Below are positions 20,090 through 29,902 of a DNA stretch of 36,440 nt, piece by piece. The stretch comes from Flavobacteriia bacterium (GTDB lineage Bacteria; Bacteroidota; Bacteroidia; Flavobacteriales; Schleiferiaceae): positions 1 to 36,440 of the forward strand of contig RFXV01000003.1 in the NCBI GenBank assembly GCA_009921445.1, read 5' to 3'. The notes under the pieces are model-generated. The model made no database searches and was not told the DNA's origin. It was given only the letters and a program-made list of their open reading frames with translations. Every line of letters begins with the position of its first letter. Within the stretch, counting starts at the first letter, position 1. Made by a program: the position numbers and the translations under genes.

Positions 20090-20992
20090 ATGAAAAGTCT
20101 GAATCCCAAGGATCTTCCGACGGCTGAATTGCATCAATTGCTTTTGGGATCTGTAGGGCCCCGTCCCATTGCATTGGCCAGCACCATCTCACAGGACGGA
20201 TCGGTCAATCTGAGTCCTTTCAGCTTCTTCAATGTATTCAGTGCCCACCCGCCCATATTGATCTTCAGTCCAGCGCGCAGGGTGCGCGACAATACGACCA
20301 AGCACACATTGGAAAATGCGAAAGCCACTGGCGAAGTTGTGATCAATGTGGTCACCTATGCCATGACCGAACAGATGTCGTTGTCCAGTACGGAATATGG
20401 GCGCGAGACCAATGAATTCGTCAAGTCTGGTTTCACAGAACTGCCTTCAGAGAAGATCGGACCACCCCGAGTGGCCGAATCGCCGGTGCAGTTTGAATGC
20501 ACGGTACGCGAGATCGTTCCCCTGGGTACAGAAGGAGGCGCAGGCAACCTGATCCTGGCGGAGATCGTGCGCCTGCACATCAACGAACAGATCCTCAACG
20601 ATCAGGAGAAGATCGACCCCTATCGGATCGATCTGATCGCCCGAATGGGCGGGGACTGGTACTGCAGAGCGCAAGGCGATGCACTTTTTGAGGTAGCCAA
20701 ACCAATCAGGAAAAAGGGAATTGGTGTGGATGCGCTTCCAAAGAACATTCGACAGAGCTTCATCCTGACGGGAAACGATCTTGGAAAATTGGGCAATGTC
20801 GAGTCCATACCCGAACCGGAAGAAGTGCAGGAGTACGCTAAGTCCGCTGAGATCCGGAATCTGTTGGGGTCGGCATCTGACGGGCTTGAGATCCGTGAGA
20901 TATTGCATCAATATGCAGCTGAATTATTGGAAAAAGGAGAGGTCCATAACGCATGGAAAACCTTACTTTGTGATCCCTTAAACAGAGTCTAA
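20090..20992 (+). CDS. Flavin reductase family protein (DIM6/NTAB-like, FMN-binding)
   Basis: VGPRPIALASTISQDGSVNLSPFSFFNVFSAHPPILIFSPARR, DTTKHTLENAKATGEVVINVVT-type pattern, ILAEIVRLHI. Confidence 0.9.
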   Translation: MKSLNPKDLPTAELHQLLLGSVGPRPIALASTISQDGSVNLSPFSFFNVFSAHPPILIFSPARRVRDNTTKHTLENAKATGEVVINVVTYAMTEQMSLSSTEYGRETNEFVKSGFTELPSEKIGPPRVAESPVQFECTVREIVPLGTEGGAGNLILAEIVRLHINEQILNDQEKIDPYRIDLIARMGGDWYCRAQGDALFEVAKPIRKKGIGVDALPKNIRQSFILTGNDLGKLGNVESIPEPEEVQEYAKSAEIRNLLGSASDGLEIREILHQYAAELLEKGEVHNAWKTLLCDPLNRV

Positions 20993-21378
20993 TGGAACTA
21001 AGCGGAAGCATCAAACTCATCCAGGAAGAAGAACGCATTTCCGATCGATTCAAGAAGAGAGGTTTGGTCCTGACCACACAGGAGCAATACCCTCAAGATA
21101 TCATGATCGAATTCGTGCAGGAGAAAACGGAATTACTGGACAGCTTTCAGCACGGACAGCAGGTGACCATCTCTATCAATATCCGGGGAAGAGAGTGGAA
21201 AAGTCCAAGTGGAGAGGTCAAGTATTTTACAAGCATACAAGGTTGGCGCATTCAGAGATCAGAGGCAGAAGCGCCCGGTATGCAGCAGCCTATGGGGAAT
21301 TCGAACGATACCGCTCAGCCAGCAGCTGCGCCTGCTCCGGATCTCTCTGACAACGAGGGCGACGACCTTCCTTTCTAG
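20992..21378 (+). CDS. DUF3127 domain-containing protein
   Basis: MELSGSIKLIQEEERISDRFKKRGLVLTTQEQYPQDIMIEFVQEKTELLDSFQHGQQVTISINIRGREWKSPSGEVKYFTSIQGWRI; acidic tail DNEGDDLPF. TAATG overlap with the upstream gene. Confidence 0.8.
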   Translation: MELSGSIKLIQEEERISDRFKKRGLVLTTQEQYPQDIMIEFVQEKTELLDSFQHGQQVTISINIRGREWKSPSGEVKYFTSIQGWRIQRSEAEAPGMQQPMGNSNDTAQPAAAPAPDLSDNEGDDLPF

Positions 21379-22083
21379 ATCGATTCCCATCTGACAGCGC
21401 ATTGGATCGGACCTGATTCCGACCCACCCGAGGTCCAGGAGACAGATCCGGATCTGGTGGCCATTGGTGGAAATGTGCATCCGGCTTCTTTGATCAAGGC
21501 ATACAGCCAGGGGCTTTTCCCTTGGAACACCCATCCTGAGATCCCCATGTGGTACAGCCCGGATCCGCGTGCGGTGCTTTCGCCGGGCGCATTCAAATGT
21601 TCCAAAAGCCTGCGATCGGTTATCAGAAAAAAGCGCTTTGAACTCAGGCACAACAGCCGTTTTGAGCAGGTGCTTCAGCATTGTGCAGACATAAAGAGAA
21701 AAGAGCAGCATGGCACCTGGCTGCATCCAGAGTTGCAGCGCAGTCTGACCCAACTGCAAAAGATGGGGAAAGCCCATTCCATCGAAGTTTTGCAAGGAGA
21801 AGAACTGGTGGGCGGGCTGTACGGCCTGCAGATCGGAAAGGTCTTTTTTGGTGAGTCAATGTTCTCCAGGGTTTCCGACAGCAGCAAGGTCGCCTTGTAC
21901 GCCCTGTGCCGATCCCTGCCCAATGATGCGCTGATCGATTGCCAGCAGAGGACGGAACATCTCCTGTCGCTGGGTGCACGCACAATAAGCCGTTCGGAAT
22001 TCCTAAAGACCCTTGGCGAACTGACCCATCAGCCCATGCAGCTGGAGCTCGCGGACATCTACTCCTCTAAGGATCAGTCCTAA
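21379..22083 (+). CDS. aat: Leucyl/phenylalanyl-tRNA--protein transferase; start codon uncertain
   Basis: HWIGPDSDPPEVQETDPDLVAIGGNVHPASLIKAYSQGLFPWNTHPEIPMWYSPDPRAVL, HGTWLHPELQRSLTQLQKMGKAHSIEVL, GLYGLQIGKVFFGESMFSR, DCQQRTEHLLSLGARTISRSEF. The ORF track starts at GTG 21457, but homology appears to extend upstream to the TAG at 21376-21378. Confidence 0.85.
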   Translation: MDSHLTAHWIGPDSDPPEVQETDPDLVAIGGNVHPASLIKAYSQGLFPWNTHPEIPMWYSPDPRAVLSPGAFKCSKSLRSVIRKKRFELRHNSRFEQVLQHCADIKRKEQHGTWLHPELQRSLTQLQKMGKAHSIEVLQGEELVGGLYGLQIGKVFFGESMFSRVSDSSKVALYALCRSLPNDALIDCQQRTEHLLSLGARTISRSEFLKTLGELTHQPMQLELADIYSSKDQS

Positions 22084-22090
22084 ATCGCCA

Positions 22091-23128
22091 TCAGCCGTTG
22101 CGCACGTCGAGCAGATCGCGCAATCTGTTGCCGATCATCATAAAACTCAATACTGTGAGCATGATCAGGATGCCTGGAGCGAGCGAAAGCCAAGGCTTCC
22201 CCATGAGGATGAAGCTGTAGTGGTCGCGGATCATTCCGCCCCAGCTGGGCACTGGAGGCTGAGCACCCAGACCCAAAAAGGACAAACCGCTCTCCATGAG
22301 TATGGCCGCAGCAAAATTGGCGGCTGATACGACGATCAGAGGTGCCCATGAATTGGGCAAGACATGCTTGCGCAAAATGTACAGCGATGAAAAGCCTTGA
22401 ACCACGGCTGCATCCACATACTCCCTCTTGGACTGGCTTTTCACCTCTCCGCGCAGCACTCGGGCCACTTCTACCCACATGGTGAGCCCAATGGCAATGA
22501 ATACCTGCCAGTGCCCTTTGCCCAGCGCTAAAGTGAGTGCAATGACCAGCAGCAGTGTGGGAATGCTCCAGACCACCTGAAGCAACCACTGAATAAAGGA
22601 ATCCACCCTTCCGCCATAAAATCCCGCTATGGCGCCCAGAGGCACGCCAATGAGCAGCGAAATGAGCACGGCCACGAAACCCACAGACAAGGAAATGCGT
22701 GCACCAATGATGAGCCGCGAAAGGACGTCGCGACCATAGCGGTCCGTACCGAGCCAAAAGGTGCGCTGCTGCAGTTCATCCTCTGATGCTCGAATGCGGA
22801 ATCCGACTGCATCCGGCCTGCCCTCCAGAAGCAGATCGTAGGCCACATCCTTTTTTTGGAAGTCCGCAACCGGATGTATCTGTACCGGCTGCACCTGTCC
22901 GCCTGTGAATCGATCCCAGCTACTGCGCTCAGCATCTCTCTGCACGTATACAAGCGTCTTTGTTCCCGGAGGAACAAGCGCCTTCGAGGGAAGCATTTCA
23001 TTGGCATATTCGGTGGAGACAGGAGCGATGAAGTAGGCCATCAAGGCCGTCGTGGAAAGGGTGATGAGCCAGAGAAGAGCAAGGCCGGAGACCGGATCTT
23101 TCCACAACCCTTTCCAGATCGGGCGCAT
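22091..23128 (-). CDS. ABC transporter permease, OppC/DppC-like (binding-protein-dependent peptide/nickel type)
   Basis: LGTDRYGRDVLSRLIIGARISLSVGF, EYVDAAVVQGFSSLYILRKHVLPNSWAPLIV, MESGLSFLGLGAQPPVPSWGGMI. Confidence 0.92.
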   Translation of the reverse strand: MRPIWKGLWKDPVSGLALLWLITLSTTALMAYFIAPVSTEYANEMLPSKALVPPGTKTLVYVQRDAERSSWDRFTGGQVQPVQIHPVADFQKKDVAYDLLLEGRPDAVGFRIRASEDELQQRTFWLGTDRYGRDVLSRLIIGARISLSVGFVAVLISLLIGVPLGAIAGFYGGRVDSFIQWLLQVVWSIPTLLLVIALTLALGKGHWQVFIAIGLTMWVEVARVLRGEVKSQSKREYVDAAVVQGFSSLYILRKHVLPNSWAPLIVVSAANFAAAILMESGLSFLGLGAQPPVPSWGGMIRDHYSFILMGKPWLSLAPGILIMLTVLSFMMIGNRLRDLLDVRNG

Positions 23129-25215
23129 CAGAGCGTTCTGATCAGTTCAGATGACCAATAGAGATAGAGATCCTTGCCCAGATTTTTGTGCCACTTCTCG
23201 CGGTCCTCACGGTCCTTCTCTTCAGTGATCAGGGCATCATCTGCCGCATTGAAACCGACTTGGAAACGATCCGAGGCATTCAGACGATAGAGTCCTTTGA
23301 ATTTCTTGGCCTCTTCCCGCCGATCCTGCTCGCGCTGGGTATAGGCATCGAGATCCAAAGGGATCCGGCTCAGGTCTTGTTGCTGCTTTCGGTAGGCCGC
23401 GTGCATGCGGATGCTATCGAAGACCGCCTCCTCCTGCATCTGCTCGCCCAATGCCTTCACTGCTTTTCTGTAATCCTTGGACCATTTGTCTGAGCGATCA
23501 AATCGAGCACTACCGATCTCGTCATAGCTCATGGGGTGGCGCTGCTTTTTTTCGCCAAACTCGAGATCCATGTACGCATCTGGCATCACCAGGTCTGGCT
23601 CCACACCTTTGAGTTGGGTGGTGCCCCCATCTATCCTGTAGTACTTCTGTATGGTGATCTTAAGCGCGCCCAGAGGCTTGACCCTCGCATTCATCGTGGC
23701 ACGGTCCAAATTGTAGATGTTCTGTACGGTTCCCTTTCCAAAGGTCGCTTCACTTCCGACGATCACCGCACGTCCATAGTCCTGAAGAGCGGCTGCACAG
23801 ATCTCGGAAGCACTGGCGCTGAATTCATTGACCATGACGACCAATGGACCGTCATAAGCCACATCCGGATCCGAATCACGCAGGACCTTCTTGCGCCCAT
23901 CCGCGGTCTTGACCTGCACGACTGGGCCTTTGGGAATGAACAGACCCACGATCTTGACCACCGCATCCAGTGATCCACCGCCGTTGTTGCGAAGATCCAG
24001 GATCAAACCATCGATGCCGTCGTTTTTGAGTTTTTCGATCTCCGTCCGGACGTCCTCGGCGCAATTTCTGTTGTTTTCATTGTAAAAATCCACGTAGAAC
24101 TTGGGCAGCTTGATGTAGCCCATTTTTCGATCGTCACCTTCCCTTGGACCGATCACAGCAGATTTGGCAAAGGTCGCTTCGAGTTCCACGACATCGCGTA
24201 CGATGGGGATGACTTGATTGGTACCGTCCAGCTTTCGCACAGTCAATCGGACCTCCGTTCCCTTGGGGCCTCGAATGAGTTTGACCACCTTCCGAAGCTT
24301 CATCCCTACGACATCTACAGGCTCCTCCTCACCTTGGGCCACCTTGACGATCTTGTCTCCGGGCTCCAACTCGCCCTGACGCCAGGATGCACTGCCGGAA
24401 ATGATCTTTTCAATGGTCACAAATTCCCCTCCCTGTTTGAGTTGCGCACCAATTCCCTCGAACTGACCGCTCATCTGTATTTCAAACTCCTCTTTTTGCT
24501 GCGGTGGGAAATACTCGGTGTGCGGATCGAAATAACCAGTGATCGCATTCATGTAGACGCCCATCCAGTCTTCCTCCCTCATGTCCCGCATCGATTCGAA
24601 CCAATCGTTCTGAAGCTCGAGTTCCCGACTCCGGGCTTTCTGTTCGATCTCCTCAAAAGAGCTTCGGTCCGCGGTGTCTTTTTCCTGCCCGGAAAGACGC
24701 TCGTATACTCTGGAAAGCACCCGTGATTTCAAGTACTTGCGCCAAACCTCTTTCAACTCACTCTGGCTCTTGGCATAGCTCCGCTTGTTTCCATCAAATT
24801 CAAAGAATTCTTCCTTCTCATAGTCGAAGGGAGCGGAAAGCCATTCATTCACCCAGGACTCGGCCAGCTTTTGTCTTTTGAGCAGTACCGCCGTACTGCT
24901 GTCGAAGAGTTCCGTACCGCTCATCACCATCTCCTCATCAATGCGGCTGGAGTAATAAGCAAGCGCCTCCACATCCGACGCCAGGAAAAATCGCTTTCCG
25001 TAATCCAGGTCTTCCATGTATTCTTCGAAGACCGTTTCTGAAAAGCTGTCATCCAAAGCCTTTGGATCGTAGTGCCTGGAAGAAAGGATATTGTTGATCA
25101 GTGAAATGAGCACCCTGTTCCGTTCATCCGGATCGGAGGGCGGAAAACGAGCAGCGATCAGAAAGACCGAACACGAGAGTAGCAGAAGAAAAAAAATGCG
25201 AGAGCTGTGGCGCAT
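23128..25215 (-). CDS. Carboxy-terminal processing (tail-specific) protease, S41 family with PDZ
   Basis: Start set at MRHSSRIFFLLLLSCSVFLIAA. EDWMGVYMNAITGYFDPHTEYFPPQQKEEFEIQMSGQFEGIGAQL, GLILDLRNNGGGSLDAVV, VMVNEFSASASEICAAALQDYGRAVIVGSEATFGKGTVQ. Confidence 0.92.
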   Translation of the reverse strand: MRHSSRIFFLLLLSCSVFLIAARFPPSDPDERNRVLISLINNILSSRHYDPKALDDSFSETVFEEYMEDLDYGKRFFLASDVEALAYYSSRIDEEMVMSGTELFDSSTAVLLKRQKLAESWVNEWLSAPFDYEKEEFFEFDGNKRSYAKSQSELKEVWRKYLKSRVLSRVYERLSGQEKDTADRSSFEEIEQKARSRELELQNDWFESMRDMREEDWMGVYMNAITGYFDPHTEYFPPQQKEEFEIQMSGQFEGIGAQLKQGGEFVTIEKIISGSASWRQGELEPGDKIVKVAQGEEEPVDVVGMKLRKVVKLIRGPKGTEVRLTVRKLDGTNQVIPIVRDVVELEATFAKSAVIGPREGDDRKMGYIKLPKFYVDFYNENNRNCAEDVRTEIEKLKNDGIDGLILDLRNNGGGSLDAVVKIVGLFIPKGPVVQVKTADGRKKVLRDSDPDVAYDGPLVVMVNEFSASASEICAAALQDYGRAVIVGSEATFGKGTVQNIYNLDRATMNARVKPLGALKITIQKYYRIDGGTTQLKGVEPDLVMPDAYMDLEFGEKKQRHPMSYDEIGSARFDRSDKWSKDYRKAVKALGEQMQEEAVFDSIRMHAAYRKQQQDLSRIPLDLDAYTQREQDRREEAKKFKGLYRLNASDRFQVGFNAADDALITEEKDREDREKWHKNLGKDLYLYWSSELIRTL

Positions 25216-25357
25216 GAGCGTGATTCGAATGTAGTGTGAAACTATAACATCCCAACGGCTCATTGATCGCTTCCGATACAGTGTTTGACGAAGAATTAAC
25301 ATTTCGTCTGTCTGTCTGCTTCAGAAAAGATCTTTATTTCGCACTCCACCCCCTAGA

Positions 25358-27730
25358 ATGAATTCATTGCTCCGACAGCTCGCTGCACTTTCCTTGGTCC
25401 TACTTCCTCTGCTCGTTCGCGCGCAAAGCCATACGATCAGCGGCACCATTCGAGACGATGCGACCGGAGAGCTATTGATCGGAGTCAGTGTCGTTGTTGA
25501 AGAGCTCCGCCAGGGAACCGTGAGTAACAGCTATGGCTACTATGCCCTGAACATTCCGGAAGGCAGCTACACATTGCGCTTCTCCTACATCGGTTACAAA
25601 GAGGTAAGCCGCAAGCTCCAGCTCACCGCAGATTTGCAGGAGCACATCCGTTTGGCGGAGACCAATGTATTGATCCAGGAGGTGGTCGTCTCTGAAAGTG
25701 CCTTGGACGATCCGGTGAAGAACACCGAAATGGGGGTCAATAAACTCAAGCCCAAGGAGATCAAAAAGATCCCTCAGCTGATGGGTGAAGTGGATGTGAT
25801 TCGCACCCTGACCTTGCTTCCCGGCGTGAGCACAGTGGGAGAAGGAGCGAGCGGCTTCAATGTACGCGGAGGAAATATCGATCAGAACCTCATCCTCGGA
25901 GATGAGGCACCGGTGTTCAATTCTTCCCACCTGTTGGGATTCTTCTCCATATTCAATGCAGATGCCGTCAAGGACATGAAACTCTACAAGGGAGGCGTAC
26001 CGGCCAATTACGGTGGACGCCTGTCGTCGGTACTCGATATCCGGCAAAAGGAAGGCAATTCGAAACGGTTTGGGGCGACAGGAGGACTGGGTGCGCTGAG
26101 CAGCCGGATACTTCTTGAAGGTCCTATTGTCAAAGATGAATTGTCTTGGTTGATCGCTGGAAGGCGATCCTATGCCGATCTCTTCCTGAAGGCCTCGTCC
26201 GATCCGGCGATCAACCGAAGCATATTGTACTTCTATGATCTGAATGCCAAAATGAATTGGCGAATTGATTCCAAGAATACCGTTTTCCTTTCGAGCTACT
26301 TCGGGCGTGATGTATTCGGGATACAAAATGCTTTCAACTTCGCCTGGGGCAACGGAACGGTCACACTCCGCTGGAACAGTGTGCTGAGGGAGGACCTGTT
26401 CGCCAACTTCACCCTGGTGTACAGCGACTACACCTACGATCTGGGCACACCGGCCGATCAGGCATTCACGTTCAATTGGAACTCCCGCATTCAGAATTAC
26501 GTGACCAAGGCGGCTTTCAATTGGTACAAACGACCCGGCTTCACGGTTGACTTTGGACTGACCAATACCTGGTACACCTTCGATCCGGCCATTATCAGCG
26601 GGTCGATCAGTTCCCGACTGGATCGGCTCTATGCCACTGAACCCGCGGCCTATCTGCGCTTTAGAAATGAGTTGGGCAACAGGATCAGCATCGACTACGG
26701 CTTGCGCTACAGCGCATTTGCGCAGATGGGTGCAGGGACGGTCTACGAATACCGGCCGGGAATGAGTCGCGAAGACTCCACCGTGATCGGACAGCAAGAC
26801 TATGCAAAGGGCGAGGTGATCGAATCTTTCTTTGATGCCCAGGGTCTGGAACCGCGTATGGCACTCACTTATTTGCTCAACGACAAGCAATCGCTGAAGA
26901 TCAGCTACAACCGGATGAGGCAATACATCCATCTGATCTCCAATACCACTGCCACAACGCCCATCGATATTTGGAGACCAAGCGGCAAACACATCGACCC
27001 GGCGACAGCGGATCAATTGTCTCTGGGCTATTTCGCGGAATGGCAGCTGTGGGGCGACCGCTATGACTTCTCTGTGGAATCCTATTACAAGTCCATGAGC
27101 CAGATCGTGGATTACAAGGACGGAGCAGACTTGATCTTCAATGAACGCATAGAAACGGAATTGCTTTCAGGAAAGGGACGCGCTTATGGGCTCGAACTTT
27201 TGTTGCGAAAGAACTCCGGAAAGTGGACGGGCTGGATCAGTTACACCCTTTCCCGCACCGAACGGCTGGTGGACGGAGCTTTCAAAGGCGAGCAGATCAA
27301 CCAGGGGGCTTGGTACCCCGCGAATTACGACAAGACCCACGACGTCAGCCTGGTGGCCACCTACAAGATCTCAGAAAAATGGGATGTGGGCGGCGTTTGG
27401 GTCTTCCAAAGCGGGCGACCGGTCACCTATCCGTCGGCACGTGCCGAGTACGAGACCGGCATCATCTATCCCGTCTACAACAACCGAAATGGCGCGCGCA
27501 CACCTTCATACCACCGATTGGATGTGAGCGCCAACTACGTGCCGCGACCAAAGAAGCAAGGCAAATGGGAAAGCAGCTGGGCTTTTGGCATCTACAACGT
27601 CTATGGACGAAGGAACCCCTATTCCGTTTTCTTCCGTCAAGATGAATTCAACCCACAAGTGACCGAGGCGATCCGGCTTTCCATCTTCGGGGGAATGATC
27701 CCTTCCGTTACCTATAATTTCAAATTCTGA
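25358..27730 (+). CDS. TonB-dependent receptor with N-terminal CarboxypepD_reg-like domain
   Basis: Signal peptide; HTISGTIRDDATGELLIGVSVVVEE...YTLRFSYIGYKEV; plug GEVDVIRTLTLLPGVSTVGEGASGFNVRGGNIDQNLILGDEAPVFNSSHLLGFFSIFNADAVKDMKLYKGGVPANYGGRLSSVLDI; C-terminal aromatic beta-strand. Confidence 0.94.
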   Translation: MNSLLRQLAALSLVLLPLLVRAQSHTISGTIRDDATGELLIGVSVVVEELRQGTVSNSYGYYALNIPEGSYTLRFSYIGYKEVSRKLQLTADLQEHIRLAETNVLIQEVVVSESALDDPVKNTEMGVNKLKPKEIKKIPQLMGEVDVIRTLTLLPGVSTVGEGASGFNVRGGNIDQNLILGDEAPVFNSSHLLGFFSIFNADAVKDMKLYKGGVPANYGGRLSSVLDIRQKEGNSKRFGATGGLGALSSRILLEGPIVKDELSWLIAGRRSYADLFLKASSDPAINRSILYFYDLNAKMNWRIDSKNTVFLSSYFGRDVFGIQNAFNFAWGNGTVTLRWNSVLREDLFANFTLVYSDYTYDLGTPADQAFTFNWNSRIQNYVTKAAFNWYKRPGFTVDFGLTNTWYTFDPAIISGSISSRLDRLYATEPAAYLRFRNELGNRISIDYGLRYSAFAQMGAGTVYEYRPGMSREDSTVIGQQDYAKGEVIESFFDAQGLEPRMALTYLLNDKQSLKISYNRMRQYIHLISNTTATTPIDIWRPSGKHIDPATADQLSLGYFAEWQLWGDRYDFSVESYYKSMSQIVDYKDGADLIFNERIETELLSGKGRAYGLELLLRKNSGKWTGWISYTLSRTERLVDGAFKGEQINQGAWYPANYDKTHDVSLVATYKISEKWDVGGVWVFQSGRPVTYPSARAEYETGIIYPVYNNRNGARTPSYHRLDVSANYVPRPKKQGKWESSWAFGIYNVYGRRNPYSVFFRQDEFNPQVTEAIRLSIFGGMIPSVTYNFKF

Positions 27731-28590
27731 TGAAAGGGAAACTCTTCATTTCTGGAATTTGTCTGCTCGTTTTGAGCGCTTGCGAAGATGTGATCGAGCT
27801 CGATCTGCCGGATGCAGAGCCTCTTCTTGTGGTCAATGGCCGGATCACAGACGGTGACAGCACAGGAGTGACCCTCACCACAAGTGCACCTTATTTTTCC
27901 AATCAGGCAACGCCGCGCGTCAGCGGAGCAGTGATCCGCCTCTTTGAAAACGGCTTGGAGATCGACCAGCTCGCGGAGGATTCTGCCGGCTATTACCGAT
28001 CCGACCAAACAGGCGTTGCGGGAAGAACCTATCATATTACCGTAGAAATTGCGCAGGGCAATCCTGCGATCGCCGCTGGAACGTGGCGAAGTCGTCCTGA
28101 GCGACTCAAGCCAGTGGCTTTGATCGACAGTGTCTATTCTGAATATCTCGAGGAAGACCCGCCCTTCCAGGAAGAAGGTCTGTATCCCTTTTTCACCTTC
28201 AGCGACCTGGCCGATCAACGTGATCACTACCGCCTCCGAATATGGCGAAATGACACCATTCGCGATGCACCGACGGACCTCACCACCTACGAGGACGATC
28301 TGTGGAATGGTCGCTCCTTCGACAATGTGGACTTTCCGGCTGTGCAATTCGAGAACGATCCCAAACCTGAGGGAACGACCTATCGCGTGGAGCAATCTTC
28401 CATCTCCGTGGCCTATTTCGACTATCTGAACCTGATGTTTTCTCAAACGGCCCAGGTGGGCAGCACCTTCGATCCACCCCCTGCCCCACTGATCGGAAAC
28501 ATCGAATGCCTCAGTCAGCCAGACCGGATCGGCTTGGGGTATTTCAACGTATCGGCCATAAGCACAGCAGAGGTGTCGCTCGAACTCTAA
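27730..28590 (+). CDS. DUF4249-like lipoprotein
   Basis: Lipobox LLVLSAC; EDVIELDLPDAEPLLVVNGRITDGDSTGVTLTTSAPYF; directly downstream of a TonB receptor, as is typical of DUF4249. Confidence 0.85.
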   Translation: MKGKLFISGICLLVLSACEDVIELDLPDAEPLLVVNGRITDGDSTGVTLTTSAPYFSNQATPRVSGAVIRLFENGLEIDQLAEDSAGYYRSDQTGVAGRTYHITVEIAQGNPAIAAGTWRSRPERLKPVALIDSVYSEYLEEDPPFQEEGLYPFFTFSDLADQRDHYRLRIWRNDTIRDAPTDLTTYEDDLWNGRSFDNVDFPAVQFENDPKPEGTTYRVEQSSISVAYFDYLNLMFSQTAQVGSTFDPPPAPLIGNIECLSQPDRIGLGYFNVSAISTAEVSLEL

Positions 28591-28601
28591 CGATATCCGC
28601 C

Positions 28602-28609
28602 TAATTTTG
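28602..28609 (+). promoter_or_regulatory. Candidate -7 box (TAATTTTG) for the MscS-family gene
   Basis: TAATTTTG matches TAnnTTTG, 21 nt upstream of ATG 28631; supports that start over 28607. Confidence 0.4.
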
Positions 28610-28630
28610 CAGCTGTTTATTCATCCCATC

Positions 28631-29902
28631 ATGGAACAGGCGGACATTGGCCATTGGGCCCAGAATTTTTTTGAGCAGATCGGAGCAGACCCCTCGACAG
28701 CTGAGCGGCTGACCTTAGGGCTCGACCTGCTGATCATCCTATTGATCAGCTTCTCGGCAGACCGAATAGCCCGCTATGGCATTTCGCGCATGGTCAAAAA
28801 GATCATCTCACGGACGAAAAATGAGTGGGACGACATCTTCTACGAGCAAAAGGTCTTTAATGGCCTGGCGCATATCGTTCCCGCCCTGATCATCAATTGG
28901 AGCACTGACTTCGCCCTCTCTGATTTTCCTGAGGTGGTGGCCCTGATCGATCAGTGGGTGGTCATTTATGTCATTTTCCTGATCGGCTTGGTGATCAACC
29001 GTGTACTCGGTGCCATCAAGATCCTGCTGAAGCAGTCCGAATATTTCGAAGGCAAGCCTGTGGGCAGTTTCATCCAGCTCTTCGGCATTGTGAACTACAT
29101 CTTCGTTGGCATCTTCATCCTGAGTCAGCTCATTGGCGAAAGTCCGCTGACGGTCATCGGTGCCTTCGGTGCGGGCACAGCGATCCTCCTTTTGGTCTTC
29201 AAGGACACCATCCTCGGTCTGGTCGCGAGCATTCAGCTCTCCATGAACGATATGGTCCGGGTGGGCGACTGGATCAGCATGGACAAATACGGAGCGGACG
29301 GGGATGTATCCGAGATCAATCTGACCACTGTCAAGGTCAAGAATTTCGATAAGACCATCACCACCATCCCGACCTACGCATTTGTCTCAGACTCTTTCAA
29401 GAATTGGCGCGGCATGTCCACAGACGGCGTGCGACGGATCAAAAGGCATTTACTCATCGACGTCCATTCCATTCGCTTTGTGGACGATGCCTTGAAAAAG
29501 GAGATGCAACGCTTCCAGATCATCTCTGCTCAGATCGGTACAAAACAAGCGGAGATCGACTCATACAATACGGAGCACAATGCGGACAAGCAGATCATGC
29601 TCAATGGCCGGAATATGACGAATATCGGTGCGTTCCGAACCTATGCCACCGAATACATTCGAAACAATCCACAGATCACCGAAGCAGAGACGCTGATGGT
29701 CCGACAGCTTCAGCCCACAGAAAAAGGCCTTCCGCTCGAGCTCTATTGCTTCACCAATACATCGGCCTGGCTGGAATATGAGGGCATCCTCTCCGACATC
29801 TTCGACCACCTGATGGCGGCAGCGCCCTTCTTCGGGCTGATGGTCTATCAGGCGCCCAGCGGTGGAGATCTCAGACAGCTCGGCGCTTCCAAAGCGGACT
29901 GA
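28631..29902 (+). CDS. Mechanosensitive ion channel family protein (MscS-like)
   Basis: Multiple TMs, then IGAFGAGTAILLLVFKDTILGLVASIQLSMNDMVRVGDWISMDKYGADGDVSEINLTTVKVKNFDKTITTIPTYAFVSDSFKNWRGM (MscS core). Confidence 0.93.
   Translation: MEQADIGHWAQNFFEQIGADPSTAERLTLGLDLLIILLISFSADRIARYGISRMVKKIISRTKNEWDDIFYEQKVFNGLAHIVPALIINWSTDFALSDFPEVVALIDQWVVIYVIFLIGLVINRVLGAIKILLKQSEYFEGKPVGSFIQLFGIVNYIFVGIFILSQLIGESPLTVIGAFGAGTAILLLVFKDTILGLVASIQLSMNDMVRVGDWISMDKYGADGDVSEINLTTVKVKNFDKTITTIPTYAFVSDSFKNWRGMSTDGVRRIKRHLLIDVHSIRFVDDALKKEMQRFQIISAQIGTKQAEIDSYNTEHNADKQIMLNGRNMTNIGAFRTYATEYIRNNPQITEAETLMVRQLQPTEKGLPLELYCFTNTSAWLEYEGILSDIFDHLMAAAPFFGLMVYQAPSGGDLRQLGASKAD

Noticed and set aside
22080-22757. 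225-aa minus-strand ORF overlapping the ABC permease in another frame
   Set aside because: Alternate-frame reading of the OppC-like permease, which has the canonical motifs.
25472-27016. 514-aa minus-strand ORF antisense to the TonB receptor
   Set aside because: The opposite strand encodes a clear TonB receptor with signal peptide and plug; the antisense translation shows no recognisable domain and is typical of shadow ORFs in this codon usage.
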